From contig NZ_JAUCCU010000001.1 of NCBI RefSeq assembly GCF_034675845.1, forward strand, positions 1,860,001-1,924,000: a DNA stretch of 64,000 nucleotides, given 5' to 3'. This DNA comes from Castellaniella sp. Lineage in GTDB: Bacteria; Pseudomonadota; Gammaproteobacteria; Burkholderiales; Burkholderiaceae_B. The position numbers were made by a program, and so were the translations under genes. Below the pieces are notes generated by a model. The model had not been told where the DNA came from. It did not search any database and was given only the letters and a program-made list of their open reading frames with translations. Positions within the stretch are counted from its first letter, which is position 1. Every line of letters begins with the position of its first letter. Below are positions 53,612 to 61,320 of the stretch, one piece after another.

Positions 53612-54803
53612 TGGGTTCGGCAGATAGCAGCGCTGCCGCCTCGCGGGCCGCCACGCGGCCCTCGTCGGTGGGGATCACCCAGATTTCGATGCGACTATCG
53701 GGGGCGTGAATGGCCCAGGCACTATGGCCTCGGGCCTGTAGATTGCGCTCGGGGTCGATGCGCAAACCCGTCCAGCTCAGGCGCTCGCAGACCTGTTGGC
53801 GCAGGACGGCGTCGTTTTCACCGATGCCGCCGCTGAACGCCAGCAGGTCCAGGCCATCCAGGCAGGCGGTCAGCGCGCCGGCCTCGCGCACGATGCGGTG
53901 GGTGAACTGGTCGATGGCACGTTGTGCGTTGACGCTGCCGTCGGCCCGCAGGCGGCGCATATCGGCCGAGATCCCGGAGACCCCCAGCAGGCCGCATTGT
54001 TTATACAGCAGCTTTTCGATGCGTTCGTGGGTCCAGCCCTGCTCCAGCAAATACAGCAGCACGCCGGCATCCAGCGAGCCGCTGCGGGTGCCCATCATCA
54101 GCCCGTCCAAGGCGGAAAATCCCATGGTGGTGGCGACGCTGACGCCATCGCGCATGGCGCACAGGCTGGCGCCGTTACCCAGGTGCGCCATGATGGCGCG
54201 CCCACGCCCGCGCAGCGTTTTTTCTTGCAGCACCGATTGAATATATTGGTAAGACAGGCCATGAAATCCATAGCGGCGGATACCCTGAGCCTGCAGCGAC
54301 AGGGGCAGGGCGAAGGCATAATCGACTTCCGGCATATGGGCATGAAATGCCGTGTCAAAACAAGCGATCTGCGGAATGCTTGGGAAGGCGGCCTGAAAAC
54401 GCCGGATGCCTTCCAGATTATGGGGTTGGTGCAGCGGAGCCAGGGAATTCAGGCGGGACAGGTTTTCCAGCACCTGCGCAGTGACGCGGACGCTATGGGT
54501 ATAGTCGCTGCCGCCGTGCACCACCCGGTGTGCCACCGCCTGGATGCCCTGAGCGGCATCCAGGGTCTGGACCAGCTTCTGCAGCCGCTCTAGTGCGACA
54601 TGAAAAGCCGACTGTCCGGTTGCCACCGATAGGCTTTCCTGGTGCGTCTGTCCCTGGTACGTCCAGGCCATTTCCGGCTGACCGCCGGGCTCCAGTCCCT
54701 GGATGTTGCCTGCCAGATTATGGGGCTGGGCGTGTCCCTGGTGCAGGGCATGTAAAGAGAACTTCAATGAAGAAGATCCGGCGTTGACAGCGAGAATGGC
54801 CAT
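53583..54803 (-). CDS. ackA: Acetate kinase
   Basis: Interconverts acetate plus ATP and acetyl phosphate. The 406-residue protein begins MAILAVNAGSSSLKFSL, the family ATP/substrate signature, and has HRVVHGG, DTAFHAHMP and GFSALDGLMMGTRSGSLD. It is the last gene of a cluster read on the minus strand: phaC, small protein, fabI, maoC-pta, ackA. With the Pta domain next to it, it handles acetyl-CoA overflow or acetyl-phosphate. Overlaps the OPT gene by 29 bp, so their transcripts collide. Confidence 0.96.
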   Translation of the reverse strand: MAILAVNAGSSSLKFSLHALHQGHAQPHNLAGNIQGLEPGGQPEMAWTYQGQTHQESLSVATGQSAFHVALERLQKLVQTLDAAQGIQAVAHRVVHGGSDYTHSVRVTAQVLENLSRLNSLAPLHQPHNLEGIRRFQAAFPSIPQIACFDTAFHAHMPEVDYAFALPLSLQAQGIRRYGFHGLSYQYIQSVLQEKTLRGRGRAIMAHLGNGASLCAMRDGVSVATTMGFSALDGLMMGTRSGSLDAGVLLYLLEQGWTHERIEKLLYKQCGLLGVSGISADMRRLRADGSVNAQRAIDQFTHRIVREAGALTACLDGLDLLAFSGGIGENDAVLRQQVCERLSWTGLRIDPERNLQARGHSAWAIHAPDSRIEIWVIPTDEGRVAAREAAALLSAEPTTPEPASAG

Positions 54804-54833
54804 GGATGTGCTCCGTCAGGCAGTTGTGTGGGA

Positions 54834-56282
54834 TCAGCCCAGCTTCCAGGCGTCCTGGGTTTGTTTCTGGCGTTCGTGATGTGCCGCCAGAACAGCCAGG
54901 ATGGCAGAGGCCACGCGCACGCTCGGGCCATCGGCCCGGCTGGTCAGGGCAATCGGCACGCGGGCGCCCAGCACCAGGCCGGAGCCGCTGGCCCCAGCCA
55001 GATACTCCAGCTGCTTGGCCACCATATTGCCGCTTTCCAGATCCGGCGCGGCCAGAATATCGGCCTGCCCCGCGACCTCAGAGCGGATGCCCTTGGTGCG
55101 GGCCGCCTCCATGGAAATGGCATTGTCAAAGGCCAGGGGGCCGTCCAGCAGGCCGCCTGTGATCTGTCCGCGATCCGCCATCTTGCACAAGGCCGCCGCA
55201 TCCAGGGTGGACGGGATGCTGGGGGTGACCGTCTCGACGGCAGACAGAATGGCGACCTTGGGCTGTTCGATGCCCATCACCTGGGCGAATTCGATCGCAT
55301 TCTGGATGATGTCGGCTTTTTCCAGCAGGTTGGGACGGATGTTGATGGCTGCATCCGTGATGATCAGCGGTTTGGCGTAGAGCGGCACGTCGAAGCGAAA
55401 GACGTGCGATAGGCGCCGTCCTGTGCGTAGACCGGGCTGAGACAGGACGGCCTTAAGCAGTTCGTCGGTGTGCAGGCTGCCCTTCATCAGGGTTTCGACC
55501 TCGCGGCGGGCCGCCATGCCAGCAGCCAGTTCGGCGGCGGCATGGCTATGCTCGACGGCGATGATCTCTGCGCCGCGCAGATCAATGCCGGCTTCTTCGG
55601 CGATGCGGCGAATACGGCCCTCAGGGCCAATCAGCACCGGCTGGATCAGGCCGTAGCGGGCAGCGTCCATGGCTCCCTGCAGGGAACCGGCATCCACCGG
55701 ATGGACCACGGCGCAGCGCACGGTTTCCAGTTCGCGGGCCTGGTCCAACAGCGCATTGAAGCGGGCCTCGGGGTCGAATAGCTGGATATGCGGGGCGTTG
55801 ATCCGTTGCACGCGGACTTTTTGCGTCGGCGGCATAAGCTTGGCCTCGCCCTTGAGGACGACTTCCCCGTTCTGGTTGGTCACCAGACAGGCCATTTCGA
55901 CCCGTTTTTTCTCATCGTCTTTTTTCGACACGGTGACTACCACAGTCAGGGTGTCGCCGATGCGGACGGGCCGGGTGAATTTCAGTTCCTGACCCAGATA
56001 GATCGTGCCCGGGCCGGGGAACCGGGTACCGAACAGGGCGGAGATCAGGGCGGCGCCCAGCATGCCGTGGGCGATGACACCCTCGAACATGGTGGCGTCG
56101 GCGTAGGCCGGGTTCAGGTGGGCGGGGTTGATGTCGCCCGACACGGCAGCAAAGGCCTGGATATCATCCAGCGTGACGGTGCGCAGCAGCCGGGCGCTTT
56201 GGCCAACGTGGAGCTCGTCGTAGGTGACGTTCTCCATCCAGGCATCGTCAGTGGTGCTGTCTATATTGGTGTGTGTGTTCAT
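54834..56282 (-). CDS. Fused MaoC hydratase/phosphate acetyltransferase
   Basis: A 482-residue two-domain protein. Residues about 15-160 form a MaoC-like (R)-specific enoyl-CoA hydratase (YDELHVGQSARLLRTVT, then GDINPAHLNPAYAD and GVIAHGMLGAALIS). Residues about 180-480 are a phosphate acetyl/butyryltransferase (VVHPVDAGSLQGAM, then NIRPNLLEKADIIQNAIEFA, and GSGLVLGARVPIALTSRAD). The start is at MNTHTN; the ATG at 56378 adds no family content. It lies 30 bp before ackA and 23 bp after fabI. The fusion couples hydratase and acyl-phosphate steps and is known from relatives. Confidence 0.93.
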   Translation of the reverse strand: MNTHTNIDSTTDDAWMENVTYDELHVGQSARLLRTVTLDDIQAFAAVSGDINPAHLNPAYADATMFEGVIAHGMLGAALISALFGTRFPGPGTIYLGQELKFTRPVRIGDTLTVVVTVSKKDDEKKRVEMACLVTNQNGEVVLKGEAKLMPPTQKVRVQRINAPHIQLFDPEARFNALLDQARELETVRCAVVHPVDAGSLQGAMDAARYGLIQPVLIGPEGRIRRIAEEAGIDLRGAEIIAVEHSHAAAELAAGMAARREVETLMKGSLHTDELLKAVLSQPGLRTGRRLSHVFRFDVPLYAKPLIITDAAINIRPNLLEKADIIQNAIEFAQVMGIEQPKVAILSAVETVTPSIPSTLDAAALCKMADRGQITGGLLDGPLAFDNAISMEAARTKGIRSEVAGQADILAAPDLESGNMVAKQLEYLAGASGSGLVLGARVPIALTSRADGPSVRVASAILAVLAAHHERQKQTQDAWKLG

Positions 56283-56305
56283 CGCTTGGCAGTCCGCAGT
56301 CAAGG

Positions 56306-57079
56306 TCAATCCATGGCGTGGACGCCGCCGTCCACGTAGATAGTCTGGCCGGTCATGCCCGAGGCGGCATCGGAGCACAGAAAGGCGCTGAGCTGGGCGA
56401 TTTCATCCAGCGTCACCAGGCGCTGCAAGGGCGCTTTACCCAGGGCAGTTGCCATCAGTTCGTCAAAGTGCGCAATGCCAGAGCCTGCGCGGGTCAGGAT
56501 GGGGCCGGGCGAGACAGCATGCACCCGGATGTTTTTCGGACCTAGCTCCATGGCCATGTACCGCACCAACGATTCCAGGGCGGCCTTGACAGGCCCCATC
56601 AGGCCATAATTAGGTACGACTTCGCCCGAGCCCAGATAGGTCATGGACAGCATGGCCCCACCATCCGGCATGTGCGGTGCGCACAAGCGGCCCAGCTCGG
56701 CAAAGCTATGGCAGGACACGCTCATGGCGCGGCTGAAGCCTTCGCGCGAGCTATCGACCACATTGCCGTGCAGGTCAGCCAAGGGTGCCCAGGCGATCGA
56801 GTGGATGACAAAGTCCAGCTGTCCGAAGCGCTCGACGGCGTGATTCACAATGGCTTCCAGTTCGCCGGGAACCTCTACATCGCAGTGCATGAGATGCATG
56901 CCCAGCGGCTCGGTGTGCGGCTCGACAAAGCGGCGTGCTTTGTCGTTCAGGCAGGAGACGACGACGTCGGCACCCTGGGCGCGCGCCAGACGGGCGCAGC
57001 CAAAGGCAATACTGCTGTCGTTGGCAACACCGAGGATCAGGCCTTTTTTGCCGGCCAGGCTAAAGAGTTTGGCAGTCAT
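56306..57079 (-). CDS. fabI: Enoyl-[acyl-carrier-protein] reductase (NADH), FabI type
   Basis: A short-chain dehydrogenase-fold reductase, 257 residues, of fatty acid synthesis. The N-terminal cofactor segment is LILGVANDSSIAFGCARL and the catalytic Tyr/Lys pair is in YLGSGEVVPNYGLMGPVKAALE, the FabI spacing. Its position between maoC-pta and phaC suggests that it is a second FabI copy serving CoA/ACP intermediate turnover in polymer or overflow metabolism rather than the housekeeping copy, which is inference. C-terminal IYVDGGVHAMD is typical. Confidence 0.93.
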   Translation of the reverse strand: MTAKLFSLAGKKGLILGVANDSSIAFGCARLARAQGADVVVSCLNDKARRFVEPHTEPLGMHLMHCDVEVPGELEAIVNHAVERFGQLDFVIHSIAWAPLADLHGNVVDSSREGFSRAMSVSCHSFAELGRLCAPHMPDGGAMLSMTYLGSGEVVPNYGLMGPVKAALESLVRYMAMELGPKNIRVHAVSPGPILTRAGSGIAHFDELMATALGKAPLQRLVTLDEIAQLSAFLCSDAASGMTGQTIYVDGGVHAMD

Positions 57080-57183
57080 GAAGAATGTCGGAGATCAGAA
57101 GGGGGAAGGGTCTGACGGGGTGATTGACGCCCGGCAGACACAGGGAGGGGAAAACATGAGGTAAAGAGGAATATCGCCAATGG

Positions 57184-57576
57184 CTAACCTTCGATGTCAT
57201 CGAAATGTGCTTGCAGGCTAAGGCCTGGGGCGTCGTGGGCAAAGCCGCGTTGCTGCAGGCGATGGCTGGCGATCAAAAGAATGTCGCGGGTGGCGGGGGG
57301 GCCCACTTGGGTGCTGTGGGCCATTTGGGTGATTGCCTGATAGCGCATCAGCAGCAAGGCGCGGAGTTCGTCGCGCATGACTGCCTGGGGGCCGACGGCG
57401 CGATTGTCCGCAGCGTCATCCTGCAGCACGGCATCCACTTCGCTGGGGCTGCGCAGCGGCAGTCCCAGCGAGCGGGCCAGCAAAGCGATGCGGGCGCCCG
57501 TGCTCTCGAAGTAGCAGACCATGCGCTCCAGCTGCCTGGCCGCCGCATCGCGGCGGGGATTGGATTCAGTCGGCAT
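57184..57576 (-). CDS. Small protein downstream of phaC, unknown
   Basis: A 130-residue helical protein that overlaps the phaC 3' end by 11 bp, so it is probably translated with it. Hydrophobic helices are absent, and no signal peptide is seen. Charged, Leu/Arg-rich sequence (LLARSLGLPLRSP, then LLMRYQAITQMAHSTQ) does not match a phasin or other PHA protein I can name. Coupling to phaC suggests a role in polymer synthesis or granule control, as inference. Confidence 0.7.
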   Translation of the reverse strand: MPTESNPRRDAAARQLERMVCYFESTGARIALLARSLGLPLRSPSEVDAVLQDDAADNRAVGPQAVMRDELRALLLMRYQAITQMAHSTQVGPPATRDILLIASHRLQQRGFAHDAPGLSLQAHFDDIEG

Positions 57577-59374
57577 AGCGTGTCATCACATAGGTGCCTG
57601 GCGCGTCGCACAAGGCCTGGGCCTTGGGAATAGGTCGTGCCGCGATGGGTTGGCCAGAGCGCGCTGTCAGCCAGGCGTGCATGGCCTCCCACCATGAGCC
57701 CTGTGTCGTGGGGGCTTGTGCCTTCCAGTCGTCAGGATCGGTCCAGCCCATATTGTCCTCGACGCTGTCGATCTGGTAGCTGCGGCGGGGGCGGCCGGGT
57801 TCGGAGACGATCCCGGCATTGTGGCCGCCTTCGGCCAATACAAAGCTGACGTGGGTATCGGTTTGCAGGTGGATCTTATAGACGGACTTCCAGGGGGATA
57901 CGTGATCCCGCGTGGTCGCCACCACCATCATGGGGGCGTTGATGTCCATCAGCGCCACGGTCGTTCCGGCAAAACGGTATTGGCCGGCGGACAGGGCATT
58001 ATTCAGGAACAAGGCGTTCAGGTATTCGGCGTGCATCCGGGCCGGCAAGCGCGTGGTGTCGGCGTTCCAGCTCATCAGATCAAAGCTGGGGTCGTCTTCG
58101 CCCATCAGGTAACGGCGCGTGTTGCGTCCCCACAGCAGCCCGCGCGAGGCCAGATAGACAAAAGACCCGCCCATTTGCTTGCCGGACAGGTAGCCGCGTT
58201 CATTCATGCTTTGCCGCAGCGTGGCCAACTGCGCATCGTCGATGAATACGCCCAGGTCGCCGGGTTCAGCAAAGTCAGTCTGGGCCGCCAGCAGGACCAC
58301 AGACGCCAGTTCGGGCAGATCGGCAGGGATCAGGGCCTGTTCCTTGGCTGTGCGTTCAGTGGGCTTGCGCGCCAGGCGGCCCAGCGTGGCGGCGACGATG
58401 GCCAGGAATGTGCCGCCCAGGCAGTATCCGACGGTATGCAGGCGCGGTGCCCCGCTGGCGGTCTTGGCGGCGGCCATGGCGGCCAGTACGCCGCTGCTGA
58501 GGTAATCCTGCATTTTCAGATCGCGGTCGCTGGCATCGGGGTTGCGCCACGAAATAATGAATACCGTGTGTCCTTGATCGACCAGGTATTTCACCATGGA
58601 GTTATGCGGCGACAGATCCAGGATGTAGTACTTCATGATGCATGAAGGCACGATGAGGATGGGCTCGGGCTGGACCTTGTCGGTGCTGGGGCTGTATTGG
58701 ATGAGTTCGATCAGGTGATTGCGAAACACGACTTTGCCGGGGGTAACGGCGACGTCTTTGCCTACCTGGTATTCCAGGGGTTCCAGCGCGTCGGCCGGGG
58801 TATCCGGGTTGGCGGTCAACTGCTCCTGCATATCTTGCAAGAAGAACTCCCAGCCATCGCGCAGCGATTGCCCACCGGTTTCCTGGGCAGTTTGCAGGAC
58901 TTCCGGGTTGGTCCATAGCCAGTTGGACGGCGACAGCGCATCCAGAGTCTGGCCGGTGAAGAAGTTCACCATATGCTGGTGGTGGGCGCTGACGCCGTTG
59001 CCTTGTTGGGCGGCCTCGCGAAACCAGGTGTCCATGGCTTTATAGCCTGCGGTGATGGCGTTATAAGGCCATTGCCCCCAGGCGGGGTTGCTGAATCGGG
59101 CGTCTTTTTCCGTGGTTTCTGACGTGGCTGGGCTCATGGCCGATGCCCATGCCTGCTGCCCCAAGTCCAGTGCGCGCTGCGCCAGCATGGCCTGGCGTCC
59201 AGGGGAACTGAGCATGTGCATGGCCCAGTCGGTATGTGCCAGCGCCAAGGCGATGGGCGACAGCCCGCCACAGGTGCGCGCCCACTGGGCGCGGACGGAT
59301 TCGTCCAGCGCTTGGGCGGCAGCGAGTTGGTCATCCTGGCGGGTGGCGGCCGTGGGGGCTGAGCGTTTAGTCAT
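57566..59374 (-). CDS. phaC: Class I polyhydroxyalkanoate synthase
   Basis: Polymerises (R)-3-hydroxyacyl-CoA to polyester granules. It has 602 residues. The lipase-like box is GYCLGG with nucleophile Cys318; conserved downstream Asp and His are in EDDPSFDLMSWNAD and EGGHNAGI. The N-terminal domain is of the class I type. It heads a minus-strand cluster with a small protein, fabI, maoC-pta and ackA. No phaA or phaB lies in the window, but 3-hydroxybutyrate dehydrogenase begins at the right edge. Confidence 0.95.
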   Translation of the reverse strand: MTKRSAPTAATRQDDQLAAAQALDESVRAQWARTCGGLSPIALALAHTDWAMHMLSSPGRQAMLAQRALDLGQQAWASAMSPATSETTEKDARFSNPAWGQWPYNAITAGYKAMDTWFREAAQQGNGVSAHHQHMVNFFTGQTLDALSPSNWLWTNPEVLQTAQETGGQSLRDGWEFFLQDMQEQLTANPDTPADALEPLEYQVGKDVAVTPGKVVFRNHLIELIQYSPSTDKVQPEPILIVPSCIMKYYILDLSPHNSMVKYLVDQGHTVFIISWRNPDASDRDLKMQDYLSSGVLAAMAAAKTASGAPRLHTVGYCLGGTFLAIVAATLGRLARKPTERTAKEQALIPADLPELASVVLLAAQTDFAEPGDLGVFIDDAQLATLRQSMNERGYLSGKQMGGSFVYLASRGLLWGRNTRRYLMGEDDPSFDLMSWNADTTRLPARMHAEYLNALFLNNALSAGQYRFAGTTVALMDINAPMMVVATTRDHVSPWKSVYKIHLQTDTHVSFVLAEGGHNAGIVSEPGRPRRSYQIDSVEDNMGWTDPDDWKAQAPTTQGSWWEAMHAWLTARSGQPIAARPIPKAQALCDAPGTYVMTRYAD

Positions 59375-59657
59375 GGTGAAAATCTCGTCCGTATCAGTAG
59401 GGGGCCAACGCGAGAAGCGCTTTATATATTTACTGGATGAAATAATGTTTTTCGCGAATCCTCTATTATCGCCGAAATAACATTACTTTCAATATGGTTA
59501 TTGCTGAAATTTTCGATCTTAAGTGTAGAAGTCGACCTGATGATGACTATTATCAACATGATGCGGGTACATGGATTTGAGGTGGATCAAATGCAGTGAG
59601 ACTGGTATGCAAGTGTGATAAAAATGACTCAAATCACTTCTGCTTCTATGGAACGCC
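59375..59657. other. Divergent promoter region of phaC and the glycosylase gene
   Basis: 283 bp, AT-rich compared with neighbours, with no gene. A TAATGTT/AACATTA inverted repeat at 59443-59449 and 59479-59485 could be an operator for phaC. No clear -10/-35 pair could be fixed. Confidence 0.5.
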
Positions 59658-60302
59658 ATGCAAAATATCCACCAACAGGCTGTCCTCGATGCGCATTTGC
59701 TGCAGTTGGTATCCCATGACCCTCGCCTGGAGGCCGTTCGGCAGGTGGCTGGACCATTGCACCCGCGCATGCACCCGTCCGGGTTCGAGGGCCTGGCCCG
59801 GGTGATTTGTGGTCAGCAGCTGTCTGTGGCCAGTGCGGGCGCCATCTGGCAGCGTTTTTCCGAGCGCGGAGATGCTGCGCGTGATCCGCAGGCTTATCTG
59901 TTGCGATACGAAACCGGTCTGGAGGGCGTGGGCTTATCACGCAGCAAAATCCTGACGCTGCAACGGGTGGCTCAGGCCCTGGGGCAGGGCCAGTTGGACC
60001 TGGATGCCGTGGTTGGTTTACCGGTAGCTCAGGCCATCGCCGCCTTGACCCAATACAAAGGCATAGGCCCTTGGACGGCAGAGATCTATTTGATGTTTTG
60101 CGCCGGGCATCCCGATGTGTTTCCGGTGGGGGATCTGGCCTTGCAAAAATCGGTCAGCCAAGCGCTGGGTCTGGAGCCGGGTATCAAGCCCGCAGCGCTG
60201 GCTCGGGTCGCTTCAGCCTGGGCCCCCTGGCGATCAGCGGCAGCGCTGTTGTTCTGGCGGTACTACGGGGTGCAAAACCGCAAGGACGCCCTGCCGGTTT
60301 AG
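59658..60302 (+). CDS. DNA-3-methyladenine glycosylase II, AlkA/HhH-GPD type
   Basis: A base-excision repair glycosylase of 214 residues that removes alkylated purines. The HhH-GPD domain shows YKGIGPWTAEIYLMF, then the catalytic Asp in PVGDLALQ. It lacks the N-terminal domain of E. coli AlkA, the short form of the family. The ATG has an in-frame good start with a weak ribosome binding site. Divergent from phaC; no link between the two is implied. It ends 54 bp from the convergent exported protein gene. Confidence 0.9.
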   Translation: MQNIHQQAVLDAHLLQLVSHDPRLEAVRQVAGPLHPRMHPSGFEGLARVICGQQLSVASAGAIWQRFSERGDAARDPQAYLLRYETGLEGVGLSRSKILTLQRVAQALGQGQLDLDAVVGLPVAQAIAALTQYKGIGPWTAEIYLMFCAGHPDVFPVGDLALQKSVSQALGLEPGIKPAALARVASAWAPWRSAAALLFWRYYGVQNRKDALPV

Positions 60303-60355
60303 CCAATCATGGGGCGGCAGGGAGGGTGACAGACTGCGTTTGATTCGTGGTGGCT

Positions 60356-61126
60356 TTAGTTCAGCTTTTGCAGTTGTTTGGCGATGCCCTGCAGCATGCT
60401 GTTCATATCGGTAGGGGGGCTGGGCAGCACAAACCGCGCGGGGTCGGGTTTTTTGCTGGAGACAGTCTTTACTGCGTATTTTCCCGAGACCTGAAGTATG
60501 CCCTGATGGTCTTTGGGCAGGGCTTGTCGGATATCCTGCACGGCCTGCGTGCTGGTCATCATCGCTGCAGCGGTATTCAGATAGGCTTGGCTGAGTTCCG
60601 TCACCGTGGCGTCGTCGGTCAAGACGGCAGTCAGGGTTTCAGGTGGCTGCTTGGGCTCGCGGATCGTGATGTTGTAGCTGACCCCCCGGATGCCGGCCAC
60701 GGTGACAGGCTTGCCGGTATTCTGGACCGATTCGATGGCCGGGATGCGGTCGGAAATATCCAGTCCGGGCTGATTCAGGCCTTTGGCGACCTGGCTCAGT
60801 GTGCGCATCATTTCGCCCATTTCCATCACGCTGCCCTGTTCGGCTTGGACCATATAGGCCTTGCCGTCGCGCAGCACCATGTATTCGTTGGCGTTTTGTT
60901 CGCCCATGCGTACCGTCTGTGGGTCCAGCCATTCGACCTGGAATGTCTTGTTTTCATCGGTGGAGATGGTGGCGCTACCCGCTGCATGGGCCAGCGGCGT
61001 CAGCCCCAGGCCTGCGCACAGCAGTATCCAGGCTGGCAGTGCTGAAGTACGCCGATGGCTGGTGCGGTCTGCGGGGGGCGGCGTAATCATCGAAGCCGAA
61101 TACGGATGGTCATTGTGATGAGACAT
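60356..61126 (-). CDS. Exported protein of unknown function
   Basis: A protein of about 256 residues. A Sec-type signal is seen (LPAWILLCAGLGLTPLAHA), so the mature form is periplasmic. The mature part is polar, rich in Met and Gln, with no recognised domain: repeated MEMGEMM and a C-terminal PSPPTDMNSMLQGIAKQLQKLN. The start is uncertain between 61126 (MSHHNDH) and 61090 (MITPPPAD), with no good ribosome binding site for either. It lies alone, convergent with the glycosylase gene and divergent from the sulfatase gene. Confidence 0.6.
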   Translation of the reverse strand: MSHHNDHPYSASMITPPPADRTSHRRTSALPAWILLCAGLGLTPLAHAAGSATISTDENKTFQVEWLDPQTVRMGEQNANEYMVLRDGKAYMVQAEQGSVMEMGEMMRTLSQVAKGLNQPGLDISDRIPAIESVQNTGKPVTVAGIRGVSYNITIREPKQPPETLTAVLTDDATVTELSQAYLNTAAAMMTSTQAVQDIRQALPKDHQGILQVSGKYAVKTVSSKKPDPARFVLPSPPTDMNSMLQGIAKQLQKLN

Positions 61127-61320
61127 AGTTGAATGGGCTGGGTGAATGTGTGAAAGAAGCCGGGACGCCTGTATATCCGCCCGATCCGAGATGCCCAACC
61201 ATACACCAAGAGACATCCGATTGGCAGAAAAAAAAGTAGGTTATCAGTAGGGTTTTGCGTTAAGCTTCAAGCAAAGTCACCTGATGGCCCGGGGGAGACT
61301 TGGCCGAAAAGGAGCGCACT

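Noticed and set aside
59519..59770. Minus-strand frame in the phaC/glycosylase promoter region
   Set aside because: Overlaps the start of the glycosylase on the other strand; composition atypical and no match.
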